A stretch of 64,000 nt of DNA from Epiperipatus broadwayi (Eukaryota > Onychophora > Udeonychophora > Euonychophora > Peripatidae), in the NCBI GenBank assembly GCA_028023455.1, contig JAQFVV010006255.1, positions 1,426,001 to 1,490,000 of the forward strand, read 5' to 3'. Shown here in pieces: positions 13,501 through 28,500 of the stretch. The translations under genes were made by a program, and so were the position numbers. The notes beneath the pieces are model-generated. The model made no database searches and was not told the DNA's origin. It saw only the letters and a list, made by a program, of their open reading frames with translations. Position 1 is the stretch's first letter, and every line of letters begins with the position of its first letter.

Positions 13501-16500
13501 TTTCAAAAAGAACTCATTTTTTTTTGTTGTTGTTTATTTTTGCAAGTTCTTTTTTTTTTTTTTTTTTTTTTTAGGGTGTTCAACCTCCACATTCCAAATT
13601 AGCCAGTGAAACTTTAAAACCTGTTATTCCTCCATTTTTCCCTCCACCATCTTATGAATTAAATACTGCAGACCGTCCATGCATGCCAGAAGGAACTCGC
13701 AGTGCCAATCCAAATCTTGTAATGATTTTAAAGCTAATTTTTTAAGATTTAATTATTTTATTTAGTTTTTTTTGACAGCAATAATGTATTCTCATCACTT
13801 CCCTCTACATCTATATTTATAAATATGAATAATCAGGTGACTTCAGGAGATAATTGTCATCCATATCCCCACACTAATTTCTTTCAGTTGTTTAGAGCAT
13901 TGGATTAGCCTTAAGATCATTGTCAAAAAATAATAAATTTTACTAAAGAATTGAAGAATTACAAAGTGCAGACCAAATTATATCAATCAATCTAGAAAAC
14001 CAATCAATGAACTACAGTTGGGAGAAAATTCACATTTTTGTATCATAGGAAAGACTTTTGACAGAATGTGAAAATTACTTTCAATATCTTTATAATAAGG
14101 TTACGTTGTTTTTAGAAATCAAAGATGATCACTGTAATAGTGTAGTTGATGAAGAGAAATTATTAAATATATACACACACAATTCTTGATTTGACTTGAT
14201 TTTTTTATCAAATGCATCAATTTTTAAATTGTTTTATGTTAAAATATATATAAGAGAAGTACTAAAAAAAAAGTTGACTGTGCTTATTGATTTCAAGGAT
14301 TTTGATTTGGTTGTGCTGAATTGTGGAATGTTCCTAGGAAAATAGATATATCAGAGCATTACATTATTTTTATAAAGAGTCTATATCTATTAGATTAAAA
14401 GCTGCAACTAAAACAGACTATGGTGAAACAGACTCTTCACATTGATGAAGAAGTTAATTGGAATTGCATATTGTCTTAGCTACCAATTTAAGTTTTTGTA
14501 TCGAATATTTAATGAGAAAAATCATATGGGATGAAGATAAATGTAGAGGCAATATTTCCAGAAGTATTCATTTTTTTAGATATTCTGATATTATATTTTG
14601 TAATCAAAAATGAAGAAAATCTGAAGACACTTAATTAGGAGAATTAAAGAACAGAGTGAAAATTTGTGATTATAGTTAAGCTAAAAGAATCAGTAATTAT
14701 GATAACAAGAACAAAAAAATTATGTATAGTCTTTTTTTTTAGATCATTAATCAATAATGAAAGATTCACTACAGTCTCTTAGTGGGCAGAATTATAATGA
14801 AAAATTTGGCAAAAGTATCTAAATATAGGGATATGTCTTTGCAAACAAACTTCAGAAAAGTTATTATGATTCTTCATAGATATGAAAGTTTGATCTTGAA
14901 GGTGGATAGAAAAGGTTAATGTTTTTCAATTGTAATCTCAGCAGAAACTTTTGAGAATATTATGAATACCAAAAAAAATGATTACTCATTCTGATTATTC
15001 ACAAATTTTTGCTGGAAGCACAAATGACCATTTCTAAATGTCTTTAAAATTTTTTTTTTAAATATCAGATGATCTAATTAAAGAAATAGAATAACCACAA
15101 GTGAAATGGTTGACTCCATGATTATAATAATAATTGTGCCATTGTAAAAGATTGAACTTCAAATAAATAATGTTATATTCTAGAGAAGTGCCAATTTTAT
15201 GATCACTCAGAGCTGATTGCATCTAATAATAGTAGTAGATCAAGCTAACTTTAAAAGTTATCATTTGGTATTTCTTTTATTAAAAAGTAAATCTGCTGCA
15301 GATTTTCAAAAATTACAGTTTTTAAAAAAATCAAGATCATGCAAGTAAAGCATCTAGTGTTCATTCTAAATCATAAAATAATTAGAATTATATGCTCCGT
15401 GATATTTATATATATACATGTAATATAAAAAGGGGATAACATATATTATATGGATATTTTATATTTTTTCTATGTATTTCCATAATAATTTATCAATTAT
15501 ATATATATATTACAAGATAATTTTTACACATATATTATCACTTATATTTATAATACTTGATATCTTCTACTTTATATATATAACTTTAGTTCAATGCTTT
15601 TAGATTCAGTTGCTCAGAAATTCTAATTTAATTTTCATTGAATATTATGATATACTAGTTTTTCTTTACCATAATAATGTGCACATTGTAATTAAGCAAA
15701 ACATTCTCTTTATAATAAAAACATTTTTTTATTTTGCCAAATGAGAAAAAAATAATGTATATATATTATTAACAAATTTAATAATACATGTTAGTATTAG
15801 TAACAAATGAAAGTCATATACTACAGTTTTTTTAATTAAGATATAATTACAACAAAACAATCACAATATTAATCAATAAAATATTATATAGCTACAGAGT
15901 AATTTAAACTGCTTAAAAACGGAAATCATTGCTGGTTTTCCAAAAATTATAATTTAATTAATGCTAAACCTCAAAAGAATGTTTATGACAAAGATTTTAA
16001 TTGGCTAAAAATAAAAATAAATATAATCAATATACCACCCTTTTTTTTTGAAAATTACAAAATAGTAATTGAAAATATGTATATTAAAGTTATTTTAATC
16101 TCTCATTTGGCCATTTTAATATTTTCAAGTATTTATAAATATACAAATGGATATAGGCTTACTTTATTTATATACACTAATTTATTTCTTTATTTTTTAT
16201 ATAAAATGAACTATTATGTAATATATATAATTACGTACATATTTTAGCTGTTTATTGGCTAAAAACCAATCCTGCCTAATAGGATAGTGGTGGTTATGGT
16301 TATTAAAGAACCAAAGACACCAAAATGTATGGGTAGTGAACTGAGTTCAGGCCTATATGGCTACATAAGCTAATGAGTTTGGATTGAAAATATTATATTG
16401 CTTTCAATTTAAGACTCATAGTTTTGTAGTTAAGTAGAGATAAAAGGTGACTGCTGGAGGGTTGCATTAGATCCTAAGATCTAGGTGCTTTGCTCTCAGA

Positions 16501-19500
16501 TCCAAGACTTTTCACTGATGAAAGCTACACGCTAGAAACTAGTCTAGAGATATTGGATAAGTAGATACTAGCTAGAGATTTTATGCACAAGCCTTCTGGG
16601 ATCCATTGATTACTCTGGCTTGCACTGAGTAGCAATACATATAGAGAGTTTTGCCTGTTTTAATACATACATATTTCAATTCATTTCTATAATTTAAAAA
16701 GAAAAAATACGAGAGCAATAGATCCATTGAAGTTGTCCGGAAAAAAATGAACATGAGTTTGCCTCAGAATTACAACTAACTGCTTTAATTGAAAATCAAA
16801 AAAAGCATCTATAAAAAGAAAAGAATCTTTTCTAGAAACTTTTAACAAATGCATTGTTGGAATATTGCAGTGGTGCATTTTTATTAAATCAAAGAACTTT
16901 GGTGAAACAATATTTTCACTAGTTCAAAGAAGCAAAAATAGAAACTAAACAATATTCGGAGCTACTAATATTGCGAAGTTATATTAGGATGTTAATGTAC
17001 AGAAAAAACAAGTTTAAGTCATGTGAAATAATAAAAAGCATAGCATCTTTTTTAGCACAATTAATTTAACTAGAATATTTAAACTAACATTGTGAATGTT
17101 AGAGTCACCTAAAAGTATAATTTGAAAAAAAGAATGATAAGACTTCATAATGTTAATGTTTGAAATAAGAAAATTAAACGCAACAAAATAACTGTTCTCA
17201 TTAGACAAGGATGATACAGAAATAGATATTTAGAAAAAGAAAACTTGAAATCAAAAACTATTCAAAATATGTTGAACTGAGTATATACCCGAACATCACA
17301 TTTAAAATGAAAAGATAGTAATATTTATAATTCAGAAAAAGTTGCTAATAATTACACTGACATAAAATTCGTATTTCAAAAAATAAAGATAAAAAATATC
17401 TAAATGGGAACACAATTCAAAATAGAGCATTCCACCTGAAATATTGCAAAAGTGGAAATAAGTAATCATAGAAAAATGTCTTACTGTGAAATGATATAAT
17501 ATTACAAAAAATGTCAATGTATAAATACAAAAATAGAAAAAAAGAGGAAAAGGGTAGAGATGATCTGAGAATTTCTAAAGAAAACATTATAGTTTTCGAT
17601 TATAGAAAAACATGAATAGATTCATCAAAAAAAGTTGTTGATTACTTAATATCACTGACACACTTTGCTAATACATGTAGTCTCCAATTAATCACAAAAC
17701 TGTAAACATAAATATTGAGATTATATGCACAATTTATGTAACAGCCAGTGGATTCAAGCTGCTTTGACAAAATTTTAATGGACAAAATGATAATATTTAA
17801 CAAAGAAAGATTTTGTAAGTTCTTGTTTAATTGTATTTAACAAAGAAAAGTTTTGTAAGTTCTTGTTTAATTGAATATTCAAATTACACAAATATTTTTA
17901 TTTTAAGGGCAAGGATATTATATCAAATCATGTTCAACAATAATCGGGAGTTTTTTCCATTTTTAAATAATTAATGAACAAAAAAATTCAAATAATTTAT
18001 TGCATATGGAATTTTGGACATAGATCCAGATCAATCTGTCTATCTCAAATTCTTATATCAGTGCTTTCCACTTTACAATAGCTTTTCTATGTAAAATCTT
18101 ATAATCTATTTTTAAACAAATCGTCAACTTGTCATAATGTTCTATTTGGCAAGCCATTTATATTAGGACATCCTATATTTTTCTATATTTTCTGTTTGCT
18201 ATTTTTTAATCAATAAAATTAAAGTAATTCAGAAATATTAACAAAACATACAAATACGATTTTATGATCATAGCAATCATTTATTGGGTGCCGTATTTTA
18301 TTTCATATCCTTAAGATGATGACTTCTGAGACTCATTATTTTAAATATTAGTATTATTAATCATTGTATATTCTAAGACATTTATTTTATGTTTACTTAT
18401 GTAAATCGGATCTTTTCATTTTATTCTAATTCATGTTTTTTTTTATTATATTTTCATTATTGCAGGGCTCTGGTCCTGGAAGGCCATTAAGAGCTAGCAA
18501 ATTTTTATTTGGAAGTACTAATACAGTAGCAGCAATAAGTACTAGTCCAACAAGCCCAACAAAGGCATCTTTAAATTATAAAAATGCAAGTCCTCAATCT
18601 TCCGGTGGTGCTGCAGGATTTCGGAATGCTTGCTTAGGTGTTCCCTCCAGTTCATCAAGTAGCACTCTCACTGCTGGCAGTGACAATCTCAATAAATCAG
18701 GTTAATAAAAAAAAAAAGTTTTAATTATTTGAAAAATAATTAAATTATGGGAAATAACATCATTCTTATTTTAATTGAAATACTAATTGCTTTTAATTTC
18801 ATATTTTAGGATTGAATATTTCAGGTTCCAGTCATTCTTATTCAGGAGTTGATCATTTTTCATTATTTCAGTCATATATTAATCGTAGAGATATATCTCG
18901 TTTACCTACCTCTGACCTTACTAGGTGAGATTAAGAATCATAATTTTAATTTTAGATGATAGAAAGAAATACAAATTTTTTATTATATTATATATTTAAT
19001 TGATTAGTTTTTAATTTTATACATTTTGGCTTCGTTTTTATTATTGTTGTTATTATTATTATTTTCTACCATTATCATAGTCTTTCTGGGTTTAAGCCAC
19101 CTTCTCTAATTTATATCTTTTTTATATCATTTTATTGAATTTTCTTAATTTATGTCATTTTCTTTCAGGATTTTGTCTTTTTATTGTCTATTCTTAATAA
19201 CATGTCAGCTGAGCTCAATTTTAGCCTTTTATTTTTCCAGTGATACTATTTTTTTCTGTTATCCAGCTTCTTCCATACTTTAAGTTTTACATCTCTATAT
19301 TGCTGTTTTATTAAGTATTCCCGTTTTATATTCATAAATAAGTCCTTTCACCCATTTATTTCTGTCAAAACCACCTCATCCAATGTTAATTGTATGATTA
19401 ATTTCATTCATCTGTGTTAATAGTATAACTAAGCTTTTTATAATTGTTAATTTTTTCTAATTCATTCATTATCTATCTTTGTTATCTACTTTCTTGCTTT

Positions 19501-22500
19501 CATTTGGTAGGTAGCTCTTGAAGCATTTCATGCGGCCTAATGCATCATTTGTAAAAACAACAAATTATCTGCAAATTCTAGATATTTTCAGTTGTCTTGA
19601 TTTGTTTCTACTCCTTTGTTTTCAATTTTAATCCCAAAAGTATTTTTTCTTAAAACTGCTATATAAAGTTTTGGAGAAATGAAATACAACATTTTTGCTA
19701 TTGTTAAATCTTTCTTGTGTCATCTTGTAATTATTACTGTTGTATTTTGTTGAACATTTTTCAGAAATTTGACATCATCCTGTGTTTATATCATGATGTT
19801 CCAACGTTTTAATCATAACAGAAATTCTTATAGAGTGAAATTTTCTTCATTATCTGTAAATCTAATACAATTTGGAAAGTAACTCATTAGTCCTTTTCAT
19901 AATTTCTCTTTTTAATTATATACAATCTATTGAACTATGGTATGTCTAATATTCTCTATAGGAGATTGTTTTTATTTTAATGTATAATTAAAATGCATTT
20001 TTTGCATTCATGATAATAATTATGATTTCTTGAATTAGTGGTATTGCTTTTAACTAAGTTGGATACTTTCAGCTGTAGTATTAACAATTTTTATAGTGAA
20101 ATGCTTTTCATAATGAAATTTGAATACTAACTCTTTACTCTTTCGTATAATTTCTCTTAATACTAAGCACTTTATTCCCAAAGCTTATCCTCTCTAATTA
20201 AGAAAATTCTTTCAGGCATATGCATAAGTCTAAAACATGATTTTACAGATATTGATATTGCTTCCCTGTGATTTTTTTTTTTTTCCAATCTTTTGACAAC
20301 TTAACATGAAAAAAAATTTGCACATTAACTTTTATTTACTCCTTTACAACATTAAGAAATGTCTTGATCTCATCTGGAAAATTGTTTCTATCTTTTTCAC
20401 TTTATCTGAAAAGAAAAAAATTAAAGCAGTTTATTGTTTTTGGCATTTTCTTTGACTAATCAGATATCAGTCTCTATTTTAAGGAAAATAGTCTAATACT
20501 TTAACAAATTTTTATTCTCAGTGGGGATAATTACTTTGAATCTTTTTACATCAAAACTGTAAGAAATCATAGTTCTATTAGCTGTTTTACTCCATAGACT
20601 CTTATATTGACTATCTGCATTCGACAAGGCTTTACATGTGAGGATTCTTTCAGGATGCCATCTATATATTAATTTATAAATACAGATTTGAGTATGGCTA
20701 ATTGTGAATATTTATTTACATAATTAAATTTTAAAAAAGTTGTTGATTAGAAAGTTGTAACTATAATTAATAAAGTGATATTTTTATGACAGATTGAATG
20801 CCTGTATTTCTGTTGACATCATGCTTATAGTTTTTATGTAATTTAAAAAAGAAAACAAAATTTCAACCAATTAGCTACGATGCACGACTACACGCAGTTC
20901 TGAGTCAAATGGTTAATCCTTTCAAAAGCACTTTTAATTAAAAGCTGCATTTGAAAGCAAGTTTGAATTTTTATCAATCTACAAAGATTTTTTTAAATAG
21001 ATAATAGAAATGTATACAAGCATTAATTAAAAGATTTCATGCTTGTTTTTAATTTCAAAATCAGAATTCAATAAAAGTATTTATTTAGACCTTTTTAAAA
21101 TATTTATTTCATAATGAAATTTTATTTTAAATTCAGAATTATTTAATTCCTGATATTCTGATTATTATTCCAGGAAGTGTAGAAAATATCTACTAAAATT
21201 TTTGTCTGTTTATTTTTACTTTTTTTTTTTCAACTTTATATATATATTTGAGCACTCATATTATTGTGTGCTATATAACAGACTTGTTATATTTACATGA
21301 TCTTATATTTCCACTTATATTTCATTCATATTTTATGGCTATTTTCAAGATTTACTTCTGATTACTCTTACAAATATATATAGTTTATAAATTTTATAAA
21401 GATTTAATAATATATTGTAACACTAGCGAGATATATGTTATAAAATTCACATATACCTGTGTTACATATTTTCTTAATTTAAAAATACATTAAATTTATT
21501 TGAAAGAATAGTTAAAGAAATAATTATTTAAGAAGTAGTTTTAATTAAAACATAATTTTAAAATTAAAAGATTGCATTATATATTTCTTTTAAAAGAAAA
21601 TAAAACTTTTATTGAAAAGTGAGTGGGGAAAAGAATTAGAAATAAGATTTAAAAACTCCTTTTTATAAAGAAAAAAATAAAAGAATAGATGTGTAAAAAA
21701 ATAAATATTGGTGAAAAAATTGAAAATAAAAAGATTTTAATTAATTAATTTGGAATGACAGTAATATTTCTGATTGATAATAAAATCAAATAATTAAAAA
21801 CTACGTAAACTATCTCTTCAGTATAAAAACAAGAGATAGTAGATTAATCTAGAAAAAGATTAGATTAAGGAAAAATGTAAAAATCAATTGGATTAAAGGA
21901 AATGTAAAATTAATTAAGACAGATTCAAGTCAAGATAAAATAAACTATGAACAATGGGAGGAAAAAAAGTATAAAAAGTTGCAGCTGTCTATTATTATTA
22001 TTATTCCACTCTTGAAACTTTAACAGAGATTTAGAAATCTAAGGACAGAATAGAGCCAGTCATTACTCTGCAGAAAATATTGCAGAAGCTGCAGAATTAG
22101 TAACATGCGTTGCTAGACCGTCTTAGATGTGGTTGGGCTTCAGGCCCCGAAATCCTCTGCTAAAAATCAACTATTCATATCTGGAACCAGTGCTTAGGTC
22201 ATGAAATAGGCACTGCCACAACTCACTCTCCCATTGTCAAGCCAAGAATGGAAGACAAGCCTGAAACCATCGATGGAGACCAAAAAGCCAACCAGTTTGA
22301 AAAGTAACACTGATGCAAACCAAATGAACTGTATCATCTCAATCTCATGAAAACCTAGATAAAATATATTTTCCATAATGATGGTCTATACAGATACTTT
22401 ATTTTTAAATGAGAAGAACATTAACGAAGGTCTATTATAAATTTTAGCCTAAACTAATCATTTATATTTTTCTATGTCAATTTTTATTGGGTTATAATAT

Positions 22501-25500
22501 ATTAGATGTATCTGCATGAATAAATGATGCTTGCTTAATTATTATTTGGTCTATTCTCTCTCTCACTCTTGTCACTGTGTCGCCATTAATTTAAGAATAT
22601 AGTTATTTTTATGTGTTAAATAAATGCGCTGGATTCCTGATAACAGTATGAGCTAGCTTGGGATGTTTCAAGCGTTAGATTTGTGGCCTGTCGTCCAACC
22701 ATGTCAATCATATATAATTTATATAGTTGGAGGGCACCTGAGTTGTATACTCAAAACAAATAAAATGCTTTGGATGGCAGAGTTTTTGTTCCAGCAGTTG
22801 AGGCAGGCCATGGTCAGGAAATGTGGTCATGTTATGCTTTGTATAGCCCAATCTGACTGTGGTGTTGTTGATCGCTATGCTAACAATAGTATTCTCCCCT
22901 CTGCTTGAAATGCCGGTCCGTTTCCATGTTCAAAGATATAAGTGAATATATGCATAACGAAATGGTAATATATAAAAGATATTGTTAAATAAATAATGTT
23001 ATGAAAAGATATAAAATAATAATTACCAAAAAGTTATTCCAAAAGTTATGTTAAAAGGTATTTAAACCTAATGATAAAGTTTATTCAGAGACCAGGTACA
23101 ATATATATATATTTATATAAACAATTCAATTTTATACATTTATACTTCAAATCAAAATTATTATTATTATTACATTCATTTTATATATAAAAAAAATTAG
23201 TTTAGCTATTCCTTAAATATATTTAATATTTTCATTAAAAAAGTAGTACTCTAGATTTTTCTATTTAAGAATAGATTATAAAGCTTACTCAGTAGCTAGA
23301 AACTAGTCTGGAAACCTGGTTATTATCTGACATCTGGTATTCATTAATTACTCCTGCTTCCATAGAAGGTTATTGAATAAAGTGATATAGAAAAGAATAC
23401 TGCTGGTAGTGTAGAATCTCTTATTAATATTTATTAATATATAATAATAAATTTACTAATTGGACTTATAAAAAAGGACAAAACTATTTTAAAAAATAAC
23501 TATAACTAATACATTTTATGAAATATGAAAAAAAAACTTTCGTCCAAAAAAAAATCAAAATAAGTTTATAATTGACTATATATTTTGAATACATCCTAAA
23601 TCTAATAATAATTTTTTTTGAAAAAATTGGCAAAGCAACTAGTCAGCCAGTATTTATTTAATAGCTAAACTAATTCCAAAATTGTGTTTAATAAAATTAC
23701 AATTAAAAAAAGAAAAACAGATGATATATAATAAAATTATAATTTAAAAAAAAAAAAAATAGATGAATATATTTCATGAAGCTAATTTTATGTTGATTAC
23801 ATTCTAATTTTATTCAGGAATATTTTTACTTCTCTAACTTTCTATTGTTTTATGTTTGTAACATTTTATTAAATAAGTGAATTTTTAAATGAATGTATAT
23901 ATAATTACATGTACAATTGCTTAAAAACTCCACTAATTTTCATTTTAGGGAAAATGTATAAATCTGTGTATATATATTTAGAATGTTGTAATAATACATT
24001 CTAATTTTCTTAAGAAAAGATAAAAATAATTACTACTAAATTATCATTATTAAATGTATTCTTTGATTGTTGCAAAATTATCAGTGGATTATTATTATTT
24101 TTTTTTTGGCTAGATCTACATCAACACCAATGTTAATGACTGTTTCAACGTCTCCCAGCAATTCTATCAATGATGGTTCATCTGTCCTTATACGGAAACC
24201 AATAAGTCCAAAAAATCAATCATATATTTCTAAAAGCAATACAATTTCTTCATCACTTCCATATAAAGTAAGTTCAAATAGATTTGTATTACACTAATGT
24301 CAAGTATTTTTTGTATTTGCTAGTGCTCATTACACTTATGGATTGAAGACATTTCTCAGTTTTGATTGTGTGGAGGTGGGAGGGGTTAAGGTCACAGTAA
24401 TTAAGATTGTTAAATATAATTTTAAAATACCAAAAAATCTAAATTATAGTCTGTATAATCACAATAGTGCTGGAAGAGAGATTAGGCACCAAGTCCTTGC
24501 ATTATCAATAGGAGCCAGGGCTTTACCTTTGATTTTAATTTTTAACAATTTATTGATAAAAAGGGATTTAATTTTTAGAGATATCAGATTAAAAACAAAA
24601 ATGGCATCTTAAAAACCAAAGAATAATTACAATGAGTACTATTAATCTTATATTAGGAAACAGTCCTTTTTACATATTTGAGGATTGCTAATGTGGAAGA
24701 TTGGTTTTGTGTAATAGCTGCTATAAGCTGGCAATATGTACATAAGACAGTAAATTCATAGACAAAATGTTCATTTCTTCTTCCCTCGTACATAAAGAGC
24801 ACATTGCACCATTGTCTGCAGATGTCATTCTTCTATCTAGAAATGTTTTAGTTGTAAAGCATTGAGGTTGATTTTTATTAGGAAATCTAAATATTAGGCT
24901 CAAAATGGTAGAACTTGAGTAAGGAAAGAATCAGAAACTTTGTTATGGTCAAAATTAGTTGTTACGTTATGAGTCTCCCAATACCTGTTTTTTTTTTGAG
25001 AATAGAGTGAGAATGGAGCATGTGTATTTGGATATGAAAATAAATGTGTTTATGAATTTATTACTAATAGGGGGTAGTGTGTCCATAGGACTTAGAAAAA
25101 TATATGGTTTTATATTAGGGAAGGAGATAATGAGTTTGGTCAATATATTGATTGCTCTCTGAGAGTAAAATGTAGAGATGCGGTGTAAAAGAAGACCATT
25201 TAAATTTTGTTTGATTTTTTTTTTTCATACTTATGGCAGCTGTTTTTTTTTTTTTGCCCCAAATAACTCTGGTACATAGAGAAATTTACCTTTTTTAAAA
25301 AAGAGATGGTGAAGTTGATAATTGGAATATAGTAATTTAATCTGGAGAAAATTAGTATATTGATAAGAGAAATTTTATTGAGTAGTGACAAATGAGTTTT
25401 CGAGAGTGCGATTATGACCATTAAATTGAAGCCAGAATAGTAATTTGTACTGTTAGTCTTAATGAATTTGTGGGAAAATCTAATAATATATGATTTGTTT

Positions 25501-28500
25501 TCCAGTAAGAATGCACTATGTTGATGACTTCTCTTTATTAAAAATTAAAAAGAAAACTTGGGAGAGTAATGTTCTAGTATGGAAAAGAGTTTGGAAGAAG
25601 TTTTTTGAAAGGAAGGAAAGATTGCTAAGGTATCCATATATGAAATATGGTGATTGATTCAGTTTATGAGGAATATATATGTACAAGTTAATCCATTTTC
25701 TACTTCAATTAAAAGTGAATTTTGTATGCTATTAAGAATAAAGAACTGAGGGGGGAGAATCCTGAGGGATGGATTTATAATGATGGAGCTCAGATGATTT
25801 TCCATTTATATAGTAATGGTATTGAAATTTTGTGTTGGCTAAGCACCTCTAGAAGTTTATTTATTGGCACAGAAGCAAAACGATCACAATGTCCAATTGA
25901 ATAATAATAGGACCTACCTTTAAAGAGCACTACTGCTTCAAATGTGGAGCTTTCCTTCTTGGCAAACTGATATTTGGATATAGAGGAAAGAATCAGAGAT
26001 TGAATGTTATACTTAATGATTGATTTGATGACTTTGATGGTAAGTGGAAACATAGATATGTCTAATATTATGAAGTTATGAGAAAAGGTGTCTTTTTTTT
26101 TTCAAAAAAAGCTAGTCTATAGTGTATATCTTATTTTAATATTGCATAAAATAAAACCAAATTATACAATAATAATGTTTAATATTAATGTTTATTGGGT
26201 TATTTTATTACATTATTAAAATTGTGATAAGTTAAAGATTTCAATTGTGAAGAATAAAAACATGGAGTTTCTGGAATTGTATTGAAGTTTCAAGAATTGG
26301 AGATTAGATTTTTTTTAAAAAAAATTTTTTTTTTTTTGTGGTCAGAATTTATTATTTTATGAAAATAGTTGCTGTTATTATCTCAATACTATATATGTAT
26401 CCATTTGATATGAAATTTTTTAATTTTATTGCAATTTATTTTATGTTCATTTAATATCTGGATTATTTGAGATCGATTAAAAAATTTTTTGGTTATTTTA
26501 TATCCAACGCAATTTGCAGTTTTTTTCTGAAATCATTTATAAGAATTTAAATTACCATTTAATGTTGAAATGTTTGTTATAGCTTAGTTTTAAGCCATAA
26601 ACAATGTAATCTTTGGACTGGAAAACTGTCTAAATTTTTGAGATTTATTTAGGGAAGAGGAGAGTAACATTTTAGATGTTGGAAAATGCAGTAAAAATAT
26701 TACAAAATTATTCGTGTAAATATTATATTTCAGATAGTAAGAAGTTGGTCGTTTAATTATACATTTAAGTTTTTCTTTTAGATTTAAATGTGTAATATTA
26801 TGTAATTGAATATTGTTCCTTCTCGTTGTATGTTGTAGTAGATAAGACATGATCTCCAACTGCAAGGGCAAGAATTGTTTTCATTACTACTACTATCAGT
26901 CTAATTAAATTAGATGTAATTATGTGGAATTTTTTAATGGATTTTTCCAATTCCAGAGGATTTTTTTTTTTTAAAAAAAAATTATGTTCTCAAATCTAGG
27001 AATCAAATTTTACATTATCTTGTAAGTGGTTCATAAAAAGTAGATTAAAATACTAAAACAGGAGTCTAACGTAAAATCTCTCTTAATAAGAAGAATTAGA
27101 AAATGATTCATCCGTTTCTTATGTTAGTGCATTTTCAAACCCCAAATGAGTTGGGATGAAAGAGAAACTTCTAATGCAAAATCTTATAAATAAATAAAAT
27201 TTGTCTTTCTAATGGTTAGTTTTAGAAAATTTCTTAATTTAAAATAAATACATTTTTCAAGTACAAGTAAAATACCTTTATTCCAAAAATCACAAATTCA
27301 AAAATTTCTATTATTCAAACATATTTAGGTCGGGCAATAAGGCAACCAAAACTATATACAAAGACTACAATTTGGTTGAATGTTTAAAAAATCATGCTAA
27401 AATATATCTATCTATATGCTATGTGAATATTTTACATATTGAATCTTAACTGTTTAATATATAAAAGCAAAAAATGTGATGATTTGCTCTGATCAATTTG
27501 ATGTGGCAAAAACATGTGTTTAAAGAGTTTAGTATCCTTAACCCACCTTTATGAAAAAACTTAATATAACCATATACTATATAAATAATACACATTGATT
27601 CATAATTATGTACAACATATAAAAGCAAACTAATGTGGAATTCTGTGTTAAAAGTTTATTTTACAAAATAAATGATAGCAAAAAATATATTAGTTTCTAA
27701 TGTTTGAACAGTATTATGTCAATCATCTCGATGTAACAGACATACTCAGAATATAGTTCTTTAAGGAAAAAATTGAATATTAAAAAATCATGTCAATTTA
27801 TCTATTATTGATTCTCAACTTTGTCCAAAATATAAAAGCAAAAAGTTTGCATTTCTTCACTAAAAGTTCTTCAGAATATCAATAGAAAAACAATACTAGT
27901 GAATTGTTAAAGTCTGATCACTTTTATGTTAGACAACAATTTCTAAAATGCATAAAACAAAAAATGCCACTTGTATTATAAATTTTCTGCCACATATAAA
28001 ATACAAATATTTTTTTTCTTCAAGATTTCTTATAAATTTTTTAAAGAGATATTCATTAATAAATTACTGCAATATATTATATTAATGTTGTTTAAATTTA
28101 ATTTTTCTCTAGTTATTAATTTTTTTTAAACATTTATAGGAATATTTTTTAAATACCTTCCCTTTTTACTTGTCACTTTTAACGCCACAATTTATGAAAC
28201 AACAAACAAAACTGTTGCAAATAGTGTATTGAATTTTTTGCTACATATGCTATGCAAAATTTCATTATAATCAAGTAATATAAGTAATGATTTTTTTTTT
28301 TTTTAAATGCAATACTTGCAAATAAATTATATTTAAATTATACTAATACATTGGATTTAATGTTTAAGTGGTTTTATTTTTTACCATTATAATTACAGAT
28401 ACATAATTAATACCATCAATTGCTAATATCTTCAAAAGTAAAGCTTCTAATTTGAATTAATATTTGTATTGTAGTTCTTTTTAAATATTGTAATTTGATG

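Larger units (their letters stand above)
6253..13574. other. ANKS6 intron carrying several transposons
   Basis: 7.3-kb intron. It holds the hAT-like element 7280-10075 with its nested insertion, the pogo/Tigger-like MITE 11421-12314 and a short retro-inserted fragment at 12490-12617. Stretches 6253-7270, 10084-11420 and 12632-13550 are AT-rich, with no supported feature except the long T-run acceptor tract at the end. Confidence 0.75.
13719..18465. other. ANKS6 intron, mostly featureless, one repeat-family copy
   Basis: 4.7-kb intron containing the repeat-family copy at 16252-16670, a 40-bp tandem duplication at 17794-17873 and a doubtful LINE remnant near 14240-14620. The remainder is AT-rich and I see nothing else in it. 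Confidence 0.7.

Noticed and set aside
22663-22908. 81-codon open frame in ANKS6 intron 6
   Set aside because: Translation matches nothing known to me and it lies inside an intron on the same strand as ANKS6.
24343-24612. 89-codon open frame just after the exon ending at 24267
   Set aside because: No domain recognised. The ANKS6 frame runs directly from 24267 to 34014 without it.
24721-24903. Minus-strand frame with CSLCTREEE, like a LINE C-terminal CCHC region
   Set aside because: Too short, no partner His/Cys spacing and no adjacent reverse transcriptase.
25516-25545. [10 protein letters not shown], resembling the YVDD box of reverse transcriptases
   Set aside because: No other reverse transcriptase motif is in order around it, so chance is the simpler explanation in this long intron.
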